Shown here one piece after another: positions 1 through 7,962 of a DNA stretch of 64,000 nt; position 1 is the stretch's first letter; the number at the start of each line of letters is the position of its first letter. The DNA lies in assembly GCF_004209755.1 (NCBI RefSeq), contig NZ_CP035913.1:1054001-1118000 (forward strand), in the 5' to 3' direction. Position numbers and translations under genes: made by a program. The DNA is from Pseudoduganella lutea (GTDB taxonomy: Bacteria; Pseudomonadota; Gammaproteobacteria; Burkholderiales; Burkholderiaceae_D). The notes under the pieces are model-generated. The model had not been told where the DNA came from. It saw only the letters and a list, made by a program, of their open reading frames with translations, and did no database searches.

Positions 1-960
1 GTCATCAATCCGAACTGGTACATCCAGCCAAGCGTAAACGCGATGAAGCCTGACTCCGACTGGGCCACCGACAAGACCGGCTATGGCGGCGGCTTGAAGT
101 TCGGTAAGCCGATCTCGGAAAACTGGGATATCCAGTTGGGTTACACGTATGCCCGCTCGAGCGAGAACGGCGCACGCTACCAGCAGGAAACGCTGGGTGT
201 CGACTTCCTGTACCTGTTCTCGCGCAAGACCTTCCGTCCGTTCGTGCTGGTGGGCCTGGGTGCCCAGCGTGACAAGGAAAATCCATTCCGCAGCCTGGCC
301 GAACCGCACCGCACGTCGCCTTACATCTCGGCCGGCCTGGGCTTCCAGTCCGTCATCAACGACCGCTGGTCGTTCCAGGCTGACGTGCGCAGCGTCTATG
401 GCTTCATCGGCAGCGATGACTTCCGCCATGACCGTTCCAATAACGTCTACGCCACCGTGGGCTTCAACTATGCCCTGGGCCCGGCACCGCAGCCGCCGGC
501 ACCACCTGCGCCGCCGGCACCGGTCGCAGAGCCGCCAGCACCGGTAGCTCCGCCGCCGCCGCCGCCACCACCGGCACGCTTCGAGAAAGTGACGATGTCG
601 GCCACCGAACTGTTCGAGTTCAACAGCGCCAAGCTGCGTGGCGACCAGGCCAAGCTGGATGACGTGGCACGCGTGCTGAACGAAAACCCGAGCCTGACGG
701 GCATCACGATCACCGGTCACACCGACCGCATCGGTTCCGACAAGTACAACCAGACGCTGTCCGAAAAGCGTGCCGCCGCCGCCAAGGAATACCTGGTGAG
801 CAAGGGTATCGCCGCGGACCGCCTGACCACCGAGGGCAAGGGCGAGTCCCAGCCGCTGGTGCAGTGCAACGACAAGAAGCGTTCGGACCTGATCAAGTGC
901 CTGGAGCCGAACCGTCGCGTCGAAGTGGAACAGATCACGATCGAACGTAAAGTGAACTAA
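1..960 (+). CDS. OmpA family outer membrane protein (5' end outside window)
   Basis: The reading frame is open from base 1, so the N-terminus with its signal peptide lies outside the window; 319 residues are visible. Residues 1 to about 155 show alternating aromatic/polar strands of an OmpA-like eight-stranded barrel. A proline/alanine-rich hinge follows at about 160-195. The last 120 residues are an OmpA C-terminal peptidoglycan-binding domain with the ITGHTDRIGS loop and the NRRVEVE signature. The family anchors the outer membrane to peptidoglycan. Two cysteines near the C-terminus (in QCNDKK and IKCLEP) could form the disulphide seen in many OmpA C-domains. A rho-independent terminator follows 37 bases after the stop. 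Confidence 0.9.
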   Translation, partial: VINPNWYIQPSVNAMKPDSDWATDKTGYGGGLKFGKPISENWDIQLGYTYARSSENGARYQQETLGVDFLYLFSRKTFRPFVLVGLGAQRDKENPFRSLAEPHRTSPYISAGLGFQSVINDRWSFQADVRSVYGFIGSDDFRHDRSNNVYATVGFNYALGPAPQPPAPPAPPAPVAEPPAPVAPPPPPPPPARFEKVTMSATELFEFNSAKLRGDQAKLDDVARVLNENPSLTGITITGHTDRIGSDKYNQTLSEKRAAAAKEYLVSKGIAADRLTTEGKGESQPLVQCNDKKRSDLIKCLEPNRRVEVEQITIERKVN

Positions 961-997
961 TCGCCCGAAGGCATTTGCCTTCAGGTGCATTACGCAG

Positions 998-1021
998 AAA
1001 GGGGCTTAGGCCCCTTTTTGT
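998..1021 (+). terminator. Rho-independent terminator of the OmpA gene
   Basis: The stem AGGGGC/GCCCCT with a TTA loop is followed by a T-run, 38 bases after the ompA-like stop and just before the Shine-Dalgarno of the next gene. Confidence 0.8.
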
Positions 1022-1037
1022 TTATACGGAGCTGAAA

Positions 1038-1943
1038 ATGAACTGGAGAAAGTTTCCCCATATCGCCAAGAAAATTCCCAACCTGCTGTACTGCGCCGTG
1101 ATGGAATGGTTCGACCACCGGGGCAGCAGCAAGGGTGCGGCGCTGGCCTTCTACACACTGTTCTCGCTCGCTCCGATCCTGGTGCTCGTCATCGCGATCG
1201 CCGGCATTTTCTACGGCAAGGAAGCGGCACAGGGCGAACTGTTTACGCAGCTGCGCGGCATGGTCGGCGCGCAAGGGGCGGAAGCGATCCAGCTGATCCT
1301 GGCCGGTGCGCGCAATGAAGAGGAAGGCAAGATCGCCACGGTGATCGCCGGCGCCCTGCTGCTGTTCGGTGCCACCAGCGTGTTCGCCGAGCTGAAGGCG
1401 AGCCTGGATGAAATCTGGCAGCTGCCGCCCGTTACGGAGAACACGGTGTGGGACACGATCCGCACCCGCCTGCTGTCGTTCGGGCTCGTGCTGGCACTGG
1501 GCTTCCTGCTGATGACGTCGCTCGTGGTCAGCGCCGCGCTGGAACTCTTCCAGCGTTTCTGGAACCGCTACTGGCCGGACGCGACCGTGTTCATCACGGT
1601 GCTGAACCACACGATCAGCTTCCTCGTGATCGCCGCCATGTTCGGCGTGATCTACAAGCTGCTGCCGCGCATCAAGCTGGATTGGCCCGATGTGATCATC
1701 GGTGCGATCGGCACCGCCATCCTGTTCATGATCGGCAAGTTCGGCATCGGCGCCTATATCGGCAACAGCGGCGTGGCCAGCAGCTTCGGCGCCGCCGGCT
1801 CCACGATCGCGCTGCTGCTGTGGGTGTACTACTCGGCCCAGATCTTCTTCCTGGGTGCCGAATTCGCCCGTCAGTACGCGCTGCGGATCGGCAGCCTGAA
1901 GCATCATCCGCGCGATGAGCAAGGCAAGCTGAAGATGAAGTAG
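1038..1943 (+). CDS. YihY/BrkB (UPF0761) family inner membrane protein
   Basis: A 301-residue polytopic membrane protein of the YihY/virulence factor BrkB family, once misnamed ribonuclease BN. The family hallmarks are visible: the KGAALAFYTLFSLAP segment near residues 35-50, then several long hydrophobic stretches, then FGAAGSTIALLLWVYYSAQ near residue 255. Biochemical function is not settled for the family. An upstream in-frame ATG at 975 exists but lies inside the terminator region of the preceding gene. The ATG at 1038 follows a GGAG-type ribosome binding site and gives the usual family length. The next gene is convergent, and three copies of a palindromic repeat separate them. Confidence 0.85.
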   Translation: MNWRKFPHIAKKIPNLLYCAVMEWFDHRGSSKGAALAFYTLFSLAPILVLVIAIAGIFYGKEAAQGELFTQLRGMVGAQGAEAIQLILAGARNEEEGKIATVIAGALLLFGATSVFAELKASLDEIWQLPPVTENTVWDTIRTRLLSFGLVLALGFLLMTSLVVSAALELFQRFWNRYWPDATVFITVLNHTISFLVIAAMFGVIYKLLPRIKLDWPDVIIGAIGTAILFMIGKFGIGAYIGNSGVASSFGAAGSTIALLLWVYYSAQIFFLGAEFARQYALRIGSLKHHPRDEQGKLKMK

Positions 1944-1956
1944 CAAAATGGCTGAA

Positions 1957-2066
1957 AACCGGTGACAGACACCGGTTCTTTTGGAACGAATGTTCTGGGA
2001 AAAACGGTGACAGACACCGGTTCTTTGGAACGAATGTTCGAGGAGAACCGGTGACAGACACCGGTT
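1957..2066. repeat. Three copies of a GGTGACAGACACC palindromic repeat
   Basis: CCGGTGACAGACACCGG occurs near 1959-1975 and 2048-2064, and as the variant ACGGTGACAGACACCGG near 2004-2020. Spacers of about 26 bases also repeat (containing GGAACGAATGTTC). The array fills the gap between convergent genes and could terminate transcription from both sides. It belongs to the same GGTGTC-N-GACACC group as the repeats near 14.9, 19.9 and 63.2 kb, with a different arm. Confidence 0.8.
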
Positions 2067-2094
2067 TTACTTCAGCGGCTGTTTGCCAGGCGCC

Positions 2095-3360
2095 CTACTC
2101 CCCCAGCAGCTCGGCAACGATCTCCATGCCTTCCACGCGCTCGGCCACGACCTTGACGATCACGATCACCGGCACGCCGAGCAGCAGGCCCCACACACCC
2201 CACAACCAGCCCCAGAACAGCAGGCTGACGAACACGGCGGCCGCGTTCATGCGGGCGATGCGGCCCGTCATCCACGTGGTGACGAAGGTGCCGACCAGCG
2301 TGGCGATGCCGAGCGAGGCGCCGGTGACGAGCAGCACCATCTGCAGCGATTCGAACTGGAGAAAGGCGACGAGCCCGGTCGCGCTGGTGATCAGCAGCGG
2401 GCCGAAATACGGCATGATGTGCAGCAGGCCGGCCACGATGGCCCACGCCCCCGCATTTTCCAGCCCGATGGCGCGCAGCGCGATCCACATCAGCAGCGCC
2501 AGCAGCACGTTGGTCACCAGCAGCATGAACATGTAGGCCTGGATCGACGTGTTGATGTCTTCCAGGATGTGCACGGTGATCTTCTTTTTCGACAGCGACG
2601 GGCCGGTCAGCTTGACGAGCTTGCGCTTGAACGTATCGCCCGACAGCAGCAGGAAGAACACGAGGAAGATCACCATCGTGGCCTGCGAGAGGAACCCCAT
2701 CAGGCCACGCGCGCTGACCCACACCCAGTCCATCACCCGGATGCCGCCGGTGGCGGCGCTGGCGGTGCTGGCAGGCGGCGGGCTTGTCGCCTCCTGCTGG
2801 CGCTTCGCCGCACGGCGCGCACTGCTGCCGGCGGTGGCCTGCTCGATCTCGTTGGCGACGGCCTGGATGCGTGAAATGGTGCTGGTGCTGGAACCGGTGG
2901 TGGAGGCGAGCAGCCGGGAAAGCTTGTGGGTGATCGTCGGCAGTTCCTCGACGATGTTCTGGAATTCGCCATGCACCTTGTCGATGACGACGACGGAGCC
3001 GCCAAAGATGGCGCCCGTTACAAGCGTGGCACCGATGATGCGCTTGATGCGCAGCCGTTCGAGCCAGTTGACGAGGGGATTGAGTGTATAGGCAATGAAG
3101 ATGCCCAATAACAGGGGAACGAGGAAATTCCTGCCCCACTGCAGCGCATACAGGAAGGCGACAGTGGCAATGACACCCAGTGCGAGACCTTTCGCATGCA
3201 CATGCAGTGGCAATTGCAGCTTCGACGCATCGTCGCCCCCTTCCGGAGGCGGCTCGTCGGGAATGATATGCGGACGGTCCATCCATGCATCGCGGCCGGA
3301 GCCGCCCTGGTCGGCCGCCTGGCAACTGATCGTGGATTGAAAGCGTGTATTCGGCGCCAT
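2095..3360 (-). CDS. AI-2E family transporter (PerM/YdiK-like)
   Basis: A 421-residue integral membrane protein of the AI-2E exporter (PerM, formerly UPF0118) family. Hydrophobic segments near residues 50-90 are followed by a soluble stretch with an Ala/Ser/Thr-rich insertion (about 190-220). A C-terminal membrane block contains the family-like GLENAGAWAIVAGLLHIMPY region. Substrates vary in this family (autoinducer-2, or Na+/H+ exchange in some members) and cannot be read from sequence. Start is uncertain: the ATG at 3360 gives a long polar N-terminus, and the ATG at 3282 is equally plausible. Neither has a strong ribosome binding site. A perfect 16-bp inverted repeat lies immediately upstream. 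Confidence 0.85.
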   Translation of the reverse strand: MAPNTRFQSTISCQAADQGGSGRDAWMDRPHIIPDEPPPEGGDDASKLQLPLHVHAKGLALGVIATVAFLYALQWGRNFLVPLLLGIFIAYTLNPLVNWLERLRIKRIIGATLVTGAIFGGSVVVIDKVHGEFQNIVEELPTITHKLSRLLASTTGSSTSTISRIQAVANEIEQATAGSSARRAAKRQQEATSPPPASTASAATGGIRVMDWVWVSARGLMGFLSQATMVIFLVFFLLLSGDTFKRKLVKLTGPSLSKKKITVHILEDINTSIQAYMFMLLVTNVLLALLMWIALRAIGLENAGAWAIVAGLLHIMPYFGPLLITSATGLVAFLQFESLQMVLLVTGASLGIATLVGTFVTTWMTGRIARMNAAAVFVSLLFWGWLWGVWGLLLGVPVIVIVKVVAERVEGMEIVAELLGE

Positions 3361-3370
3361 TCAGCGTTGA

Positions 3371-3404
3371 AATTCCCCGGGATAGCCAGCTATCCCGGGG
3401 AATT
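3371..3404. promoter_or_regulatory. Perfect 16-bp inverted repeat upstream of the AI-2E transporter gene
   Basis: AATTCCCCGGGATAGC and its exact reverse complement are separated by two bases. The element sits 10 bases from the upstream candidate start of the AI-2E transporter and 86 bases beyond the end of the BON gene. It has no T-run in either direction, so an operator or an attenuating hairpin is as likely as a terminator. Confidence 0.5.
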
Positions 3405-3490
3405 CACGCCTGGCCTGGCACGCAAATCGCGTTTCTACCACGCCCATGCCAAGTAACCCACTTGTGCTGGACGGTCCGGCCGCGTTCCGA

Positions 3491-3805
3491 TTACTTGACG
3501 CGGATGTCGTTCTTCACCGACTTCACGCCCTTGACGCCGCGGGCGATCTCGCCGGCTTTGGTGATGTCGCCAGGCTGGGCCACGAAGCCGGACAGCTGCA
3601 CGGTGCCCTTGAAGGTTTCCACGTTGATCTCGGTGGTCTTCAGGGTCGGCTCGTTGAAGATGGACGACTTCACCTTGGTGGTGATCACGGCGTCGTCGAC
3701 GTATTCGCCAGTGCCTTCCTTCGTGGCCGAACCGGCGCAGCCAACCACGGTGAATACGGTGGCGGCGGTGAATACTGCGGTTGCGATTTTCTGAGCGATT
3801 TTCAT
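3491..3805 (-). CDS. BON domain-containing lipoprotein
   Basis: A 104-residue exported protein. The N-terminus is a lipoprotein signal with the lipobox VVGCAG (Cys near residue 23). The rest is one BON domain (about residues 35-104) with the DDAVITTKVKS start, the central VQLSGFV strand and the VKSVKNDIRVK end typical of OsmY/Kbp-type domains. BON domains bind phospholipid or envelope components, and such proteins are often stress-induced. A second BON lipoprotein in this window is at 10491-10802 and ends in the similar VRNDLKVK. A Shine-Dalgarno (AAGGAG) precedes the ATG. Confidence 0.85.
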   Translation of the reverse strand: MKIAQKIATAVFTAATVFTVVGCAGSATKEGTGEYVDDAVITTKVKSSIFNEPTLKTTEINVETFKGTVQLSGFVAQPGDITKAGEIARGVKGVKSVKNDIRVK

Positions 3806-3871
3806 GATGTGACTCCTTCTTGGTGTTGTAAAAATGCCCGGGAACGAGCTTGTATCCAGTAGCGACCGACT

Positions 3872-4465
3872 TCAATAGCCGAACTGGGATTTCGCAGCCG
3901 CGACACACTGGTCTTTGGCCGTGCCGGCCAGGGCGTCGCATTTTTCCGCGGCGACCTTGTACTCGGCGATTCTTTTGTCCTCGCGCGCATCGCTGCGCGC
4001 CTCGATTACTTTCTTGTCCGCCCGCGCATCGGCCAGCGCCGCGGTGCGGCTGGCCTTGGCTCTTTCCACGCACACGTCGCGCTCGTTGCCGGCCAGCGCG
4101 GCGCAACGCGTGCGGTCCAGCGCGAAATCGGCATTGGCGATATCGATGCGCGCCTTCGTGTAGGCCCGCAGCGTGTTGCGGTAATGGGCCGTGGCATCGG
4201 CTTCGGCACGAACCCGCGCAGCCTTCGCCTCGGCGATACAGACATCCTTCGGGTTGCCCTCGCTGGCGTTACACTGGTCGCGGGCTGCCTTGTATTGCGC
4301 CGCTGCGGCGGCCTTGGCCTGCTCGAACAGTGCTTTCGCTTCCGGCGTTGCCGCGCTGGCGGCGCCGGCACACAGGAGCAGTGCGGCGGCCTGGCCCGCA
4401 AGCGCCATCAGCTTCATCGCCTGCGCCATCGTCCGACTGACACTCCGCTTTACAGCCCAGTCCAT
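3872..4465 (-). CDS. Alanine-rich secreted protein with repeated Cys-x9-Cys modules, function unknown
   Basis: I do not recognise the function. The 197-residue product has an export signal ending in LLCAGAASA; an internal Met at 4429 gives a more conventional signal peptide. The mature part is Ala/Lys/Arg-rich and probably helical. A module with a cysteine, a short LAGxxxD loop and a second cysteine followed by VxxAK recurs three times (CNASEGNPKDVC, CAALAGNERDVC, CDALAGTAKDQC), suggesting disulphide-pinned helical hairpins. The same pattern, CKQAGGERQAC, occurs in the small secreted protein at 5467-5832. The upstream region shared with the divergent glycine-zipper gene holds a strong palindrome (4521-4546). 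Confidence 0.75.
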   Translation of the reverse strand: MDWAVKRSVSRTMAQAMKLMALAGQAAALLLCAGAASAATPEAKALFEQAKAAAAAQYKAARDQCNASEGNPKDVCIAEAKAARVRAEADATAHYRNTLRAYTKARIDIANADFALDRTRCAALAGNERDVCVERAKASRTAALADARADKKVIEARSDAREDKRIAEYKVAAEKCDALAGTAKDQCVAAAKSQFGY

Positions 4466-4520
4466 GCTAAGGGCTCCATGCTTGTTTCCATGGATGACAG
4501 TGTCTCTTTATCACGCCCAT

Positions 4521-4546
4521 CCTTCTGTACGCTGGCGTACAGAAGG
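4521..4546. promoter_or_regulatory. Candidate Crp/Fnr-type operator (12-bp perfect inverted repeat)
   Basis: CCTTCTGTACGC and its exact reverse complement are separated by TG. It lies between the divergent genes at 4465 (minus) and 4699 (plus). Very similar sites occur at 12158-12179, 12902-12923, 13217-13238 and, with a weaker right half, at 16153-16174. Confidence 0.65.
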
Positions 4547-4698
4547 TGCAAGTTTTACAACAATCGTTCGCCGAGTGGTACACCATCCACCTGCGACACG
4601 ATGATCGGCCCCTGCTCGGCAGGACAGGGTGCGGCATCGCACAGACCTCCACGGCGCGACAGGACTAATCTGGCGCCACATCATCAAGGAGGACGAAC

Positions 4699-5142
4699 AT
4701 GAAACCTACTCACGCCTTGAGCGCGGCGATGGTCGCGGTCTCCCTGCTGGCCGCTGGCTGCGCCAGCAATGCTCCGACCAGCACCAATTACTCGACGCAG
4801 GCCGACGCTTCCACCTACGGCACGATCGAGAATATCCAGGTCGTACGTGTGGATCCCGCCACCAGTGGTGCAGGGGCGGTCGCGGGCGGCCTGGTCGGCG
4901 CACTGGTCGGCAACCAGATCGGATCGGGCGGTGGTCGCACCGCGGCCACGGCTGCGGGCGCCATCGGTGGTGCGGTCGTCGGCAACCAGATCGAATCGAA
5001 CCGCAACGCCCCGCACGACATGTACCAGATCAGTATCCGCCTGGATAACGGCGACTACCGCACCGTGAACCAGGACAGCGCCTACGACCTGCGCGCTGGC
5101 AGCCGCGTGCGCCTGGTGGACGGCCGGGTCTATCGCTACTGA
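4699..5142 (+). CDS. Glycine-zipper 2TM lipoprotein (SlyB-like)
   Basis: A 147-residue outer-membrane lipoprotein candidate with lipobox LAAGC (Cys near residue 21). Two glycine-zipper helices (GAGAVAGGLVGALVGNQIG and AAGAIGGAVVGNQIE, about residues 57-100) match the 2TM domain of SlyB/PcP lipoproteins. A C-terminal strand-rich tail (YQISIRLDNGDYRTV, then GSRVRLVDGRVYRY) matches the family. The tail is clearly related to the C-terminus of the protein at 12252-12845. A consensus AAGGAGG ribosome binding site precedes the ATG. The strong palindrome 150 bases upstream is the probable regulatory site. Confidence 0.85.
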   Translation: MKPTHALSAAMVAVSLLAAGCASNAPTSTNYSTQADASTYGTIENIQVVRVDPATSGAGAVAGGLVGALVGNQIGSGGGRTAATAAGAIGGAVVGNQIESNRNAPHDMYQISIRLDNGDYRTVNQDSAYDLRAGSRVRLVDGRVYRY

Positions 5143-5152
5143 TGCCGATGAG

Positions 5153-5177
5153 CGCCATCGTGGAGGTCACGATGGCG
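5153..5177 (+). terminator. Perfect 10-bp hairpin after the glycine-zipper gene
   Basis: CGCCATCGTG and its reverse complement flank a five-base loop, 10 bases after the stop at 5142. There is no T-run, so termination would be imperfect; mRNA end stabilisation is an alternative. Confidence 0.45.
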
Positions 5178-5264
5178 GAGCGCGCGCCCGACCCGGCGCG
5201 CGCGACAAGCCCGGATCATCCGACATACATAAGACATAACTACACAGACACATAAGGAGCAAGC

Positions 5265-5417
5265 ATGGGCACCATTCTCTTGATCATCCTCGTACTCGTC
5301 CTGATCGGCGCACTGCCGACCTGGCCACACAGCAGGAACTGGGGCTATGCCCCGAGCGGCATCGCCGGCCTGATCGTCGTGGTCCTGCTGATCATGCTGT
5401 TGACAGGCAGGTTGTAA
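5265..5417 (+). CDS. DUF3309 family small membrane protein
   Basis: A 50-residue peptide matching the DUF3309 family in length and pattern: start MGTILLIILVLVLIGALP, central WPHSRNWGYAPSG, and a C-terminal hydrophobic helix. It should span the inner membrane twice. The function of the family is unknown; members are common in soil Proteobacteria. The AAGGAG ribosome binding site is ideally spaced from the ATG. A GC-rich hairpin follows the stop at once. Confidence 0.85.
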   Translation: MGTILLIILVLVLIGALPTWPHSRNWGYAPSGIAGLIVVVLLIMLLTGRL

Positions 5418-5424
5418 CGCAAAC

Positions 5425-5447
5425 GCGGGGCGCGGCAAGCGCCCCGC
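5425..5447 (+). terminator. GC-rich hairpin after the DUF3309 gene
   Basis: GCGGGGCGC and its reverse complement flank a five-base loop, 8 bases after the stop. No T-run follows, so it is a weak terminator or an RNA-stability element. Confidence 0.4.
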
Positions 5448-5466
5448 TGCATCGATGGAGGTCGTC

Positions 5467-5832
5467 ATGAAACGAATCATCGTGGGTGCCGCGCTGGCCA
5501 CCGGTCTTGCCGGACTGTGCGGCGCCGCATGGGCGCAGAGCACACCGGCTGCCGTGGCGCAGCATCAGCAAAGAGAACTCGCGCGCGGCGAACCGGCGCG
5601 CTGGATGAAAGGCGATGGGACCATGCAGGCCCAGGTCGCCACGAAGCGCAAGGAAATCGCCGCGGCACTGAACGAAGCGCTCAACGATTGCAAGCAGGCC
5701 GGCGGCGAGCGCCAGGCCTGCGTGCGGGAGGCGCGTGAAACCTACCGGCGCGACATGGCCAACGTGAAAGAACTCGTGGCGCAATCCAACACGATGGGCG
5801 GCGTGTACGACACGGCCGGGCCGTCGGAGTAG
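5467..5832 (+). CDS. Small secreted protein with a Cys-x10-Cys hairpin, function unknown
   Basis: A 121-residue exported protein with a signal peptide ending in GAAWAQ. The mature part is predicted helical, with CKQAGGERQAC near residues 79-89. This resembles the repeated cysteine module of the protein at 3872-4465, so the two may be distant paralogues. The start at 5467 is chosen because a GGAGG site lies immediately upstream. An ATG at 5455 would place that site inside the gene. No catalytic motif is visible. Confidence 0.75.
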   Translation: MKRIIVGAALATGLAGLCGAAWAQSTPAAVAQHQQRELARGEPARWMKGDGTMQAQVATKRKEIAAALNEALNDCKQAGGERQACVREARETYRRDMANVKELVAQSNTMGGVYDTAGPSE

Positions 5833-5860
5833 CCGTGCACCGGGCGCGGGCGCGGCACCT

Positions 5861-7060
5861 TCAGCGTGCCGGCGCCTTGTCGCCAAGGGGAAGCTGGCGC
5901 GTGCCGGTGGCCGGCGAGTCCGGCAGCGGCGGCAGCTCGTGCACGACGAGCGGCGTGTCTTCGGAGACGAACGCGAGCCAGCCGGCCGCACCGATCGCAC
6001 GCTGGGCATCGGCATAGCCCTGGTTCCAGCGCCACTCCACGGAGCCCCGTGAAAAATTGATGTCCTTCAGCGGCATGTGCCAGTCGTGACCCGCATACGG
6101 AATGCGGACCACGTGCAGGGTCGTATCGCAGCCGAGTTCAGCAAGGTCACGTCCGTGCTGCGCACTGCGCTGTTGCGGCGGCATCGTTGCATACAGCTCG
6201 CGCAGCTTTTGCTGCAGGCGGCGCGTCTTCACGTAATCCTCGAGGTGGCGCTGCGAGCGGGAAGCAAACGTCACATCCTTCAAGCGGGTCTGCACTTCCT
6301 CGAGCGTATCGGGTTCCGGACCTTGCGCACTCCACAGGTCGACCATGAAGCACAGCGTGTCGACCGGGCGGTGCGTATCGTCGAGCACGGTTTGCAGCGG
6401 CGTGTTCGAGTACAGGCCGCCATCCCAGTACAGCTCCCCGTCGATGCGCACGGCCGCGAAACCGGGCGGCAAGGCACCGCTGGCGCGGATGTGGTCGGCC
6501 GTGATGCGGCCCGTGTCCAGGCTGTCGAAACTGACCAGGCTGCCCGTCGACACGCGCAGCGCATTCACGGTCAGGCGCATGCCTTCCGGGCTGTTCAGCA
6601 CGTCGAAATCAACGAGTTCCTCGAGCGTGGCGCCCAGTTCCGCCGTGTCGTAGAAGCTGGCCTGCTCGGCCGGCACCTGCAGCCCCAGGCTGAACGGGCT
6701 GAATGGTCGCGGCCGGAAGAAGCCGCGCACGCCCGCCACCATCGCCTGCATCGTCGACAGCCGGATGTTCTGGCGGCGCTGCGCCTCGCTCATCCACATC
6801 GGGTCGTAGGGATCGCGCTGTGACATGCGGTCCCAGAACTGCCTGATCCGCTGCAGCCGGTGTTCGTGGTGATTCCCCGCCAGCAGCGCGGCGTTGATCG
6901 CACCGATCGATGTGCCGACCACCCAGTCCGGCGCCAGCCCGTGCTCGTGCAGCGCCTGGTACACGCCGGCCTGGTAGGCACCGAGTGCCCCGCCACCTTG
7001 CAGCACGAGCACCACGCGCATGCCGTTCGGGTTCAGTGGATGGGGATCCGCATCGCTCAT
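5861..7060 (-). CDS. Patatin-like phospholipase with DUF3734 C-terminus
   Basis: A 399-residue cytoplasmic patatin-family lipid acyl hydrolase. The glycine-rich oxyanion loop (QGGGALGAYQAG, about residues 21-32), the nucleophile elbow GTSIG (Ser near 51) and the DGG of the Ser-Asp dyad (YWDGGLYSNTPL, about residue 215) are intact, so it should be active on phospholipids. The C-terminal third has the DUF3734 pattern seen in proteobacterial patatins linked to polyhydroxyalkanoate granules or membrane lipid turnover. Start at 7060 is supported by a GGAGG site. An operon terminator for the upstream YqjD-like cluster separates it from that cluster. Confidence 0.9.
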   Translation of the reverse strand: MSDADPHPLNPNGMRVVLVLQGGGALGAYQAGVYQALHEHGLAPDWVVGTSIGAINAALLAGNHHEHRLQRIRQFWDRMSQRDPYDPMWMSEAQRRQNIRLSTMQAMVAGVRGFFRPRPFSPFSLGLQVPAEQASFYDTAELGATLEELVDFDVLNSPEGMRLTVNALRVSTGSLVSFDSLDTGRITADHIRASGALPPGFAAVRIDGELYWDGGLYSNTPLQTVLDDTHRPVDTLCFMVDLWSAQGPEPDTLEEVQTRLKDVTFASRSQRHLEDYVKTRRLQQKLRELYATMPPQQRSAQHGRDLAELGCDTTLHVVRIPYAGHDWHMPLKDINFSRGSVEWRWNQGYADAQRAIGAAGWLAFVSEDTPLVVHELPPLPDSPATGTRQLPLGDKAPAR

Positions 7061-7112
7061 GCCTTACCTCCGGGAGTTGAAAGCATCGGTGGGCATTGTA
7101 GCGCCCAAAAAG

Positions 7113-7138
7113 AAACGCCGCGGAAGTCCGCGGCGTTT
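7113..7138 (-). terminator. Terminator of the YqjD/YqjE-like operon
   Basis: A perfect 12-bp stem (AAACGCCGCGGA with its complement, 2-base loop) is followed, read leftward, by TCTTTTT. It lies 18 bases beyond the stop of the last gene of the leftward operon. Confidence 0.8.
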
Positions 7139-7156
7139 CGGGAAAGCATGCGTGCC

Positions 7157-7540
7157 TTACAGCGCGCCGCTCTGCTTGCGCTTGTAGATATACGCACCGA
7201 TCGCGGCCAGCACGGCACCGACACCGATGGCTGGTTTCACCATGCGCTTGCGCGAGATAAAGGAGCCCACCGACATGGCGATCGGCATGATCGTCTTGTA
7301 GTTGGCCAGCAGCCCGCCGGCACCGGCGGCAGCGGCGGTGCCGCCGATGACGCCGGCCAGCCGCGTTTGCACCGTGCCGACGGCCAGGTCGACCGCCCCG
7401 TGCAGCAGCACTTCGGGATGCAGCGCTTGCGCCACGTTGTGCTTGCCTGCCAGCACGCCGATGCGGTACATCTCACCTTCCTTGATCAGCCGCGCCTTCG
7501 TGGCGTCGAGCGCGGCCTTGCGTTGTTCCTTGTCGCTCAT
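7157..7540 (-). CDS. Hypothetical membrane-associated protein, third gene of a YqjDE-like operon
   Basis: A 127-residue protein with an N-terminal charged helix (MSDKEQRKAALDATKARL) and a middle Gly/Ala-rich hydrophobic region (VIGGTAAAAGAGGLLANY). A second hydrophobic helix near the C-terminus ends in KRKQS. It takes the place of YqjK in the E. coli yqjDEK cluster but shows no clear sequence identity to it from reading. It lies 10 bases downstream of the YqjE-like gene. Role unknown; probably membrane-bound and co-expressed with its neighbours. Confidence 0.75.
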   Translation of the reverse strand: MSDKEQRKAALDATKARLIKEGEMYRIGVLAGKHNVAQALHPEVLLHGAVDLAVGTVQTRLAGVIGGTAAAAGAGGLLANYKTIMPIAMSVGSFISRKRMVKPAIGVGAVLAAIGAYIYKRKQSGAL

Positions 7541-7550
7541 CGCTTTCCTT

Positions 7551-7940
7551 TCACAACAGCATGTCGCGGTCGGCCTTCAGTTCCGCCATCGTGGCCGGCA
7601 GGGCCAGCGATCCGCTGCGTATCCTGCCCATGACCGCCTGCACCAGCAGGTAGGCAACCACGGCAAAGACGACCGCAAGGATCAGCAGGATCTTCCAGCC
7701 CAGCGCGTCCCACAGCAGGACCACCAGCGTCGCGGTGCCGAAACCGATCGCGAACAGCGCCGCCAGGATCGACAGTGCGAACAGCACCGCCAGCTTGACG
7801 AGATGATCGCGAACGTCCGACAGTTCCGCCAGCGCGAGTTCCAGCCGGGACAGGACGAGGCGCAGCGTGGTCTTGACGAGCCCGGAAACCGAGCCTATCA
7901 GGCCGGGCGCACGTGGCTCGGTATGCTCGGAGTGCTCCAT
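7551..7940 (-). CDS. Phage holin family protein (YqjE-like)
   Basis: A 129-residue inner-membrane protein with a charged N-terminus, an amphipathic segment (LVKTTLRLVLSRLELALAEL), two strong transmembrane helices (about residues 48-75 and 80-105) and a short cytoplasmic tail. This is the pattern of the putative actinobacterial holin-X/YqjE family. The holin label is a family name; as a chromosomal neighbour of DUF883 proteins it is more likely a stress-related membrane partner. It lies 22 bases after the DUF883 gene and 10 bases before the next. Confidence 0.85.
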   Translation of the reverse strand: MEHSEHTEPRAPGLIGSVSGLVKTTLRLVLSRLELALAELSDVRDHLVKLAVLFALSILAALFAIGFGTATLVVLLWDALGWKILLILAVVFAVVAYLLVQAVMGRIRSGSLALPATMAELKADRDMLL

Positions 7941-7962
7941 GACGTCTCCCAGAGCCGCGCGT

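Noticed and set aside
1957..2066. Palindromic repeat array as a CRISPR
   Set aside because: Only three units, and the spacers themselves repeat; no cas genes.
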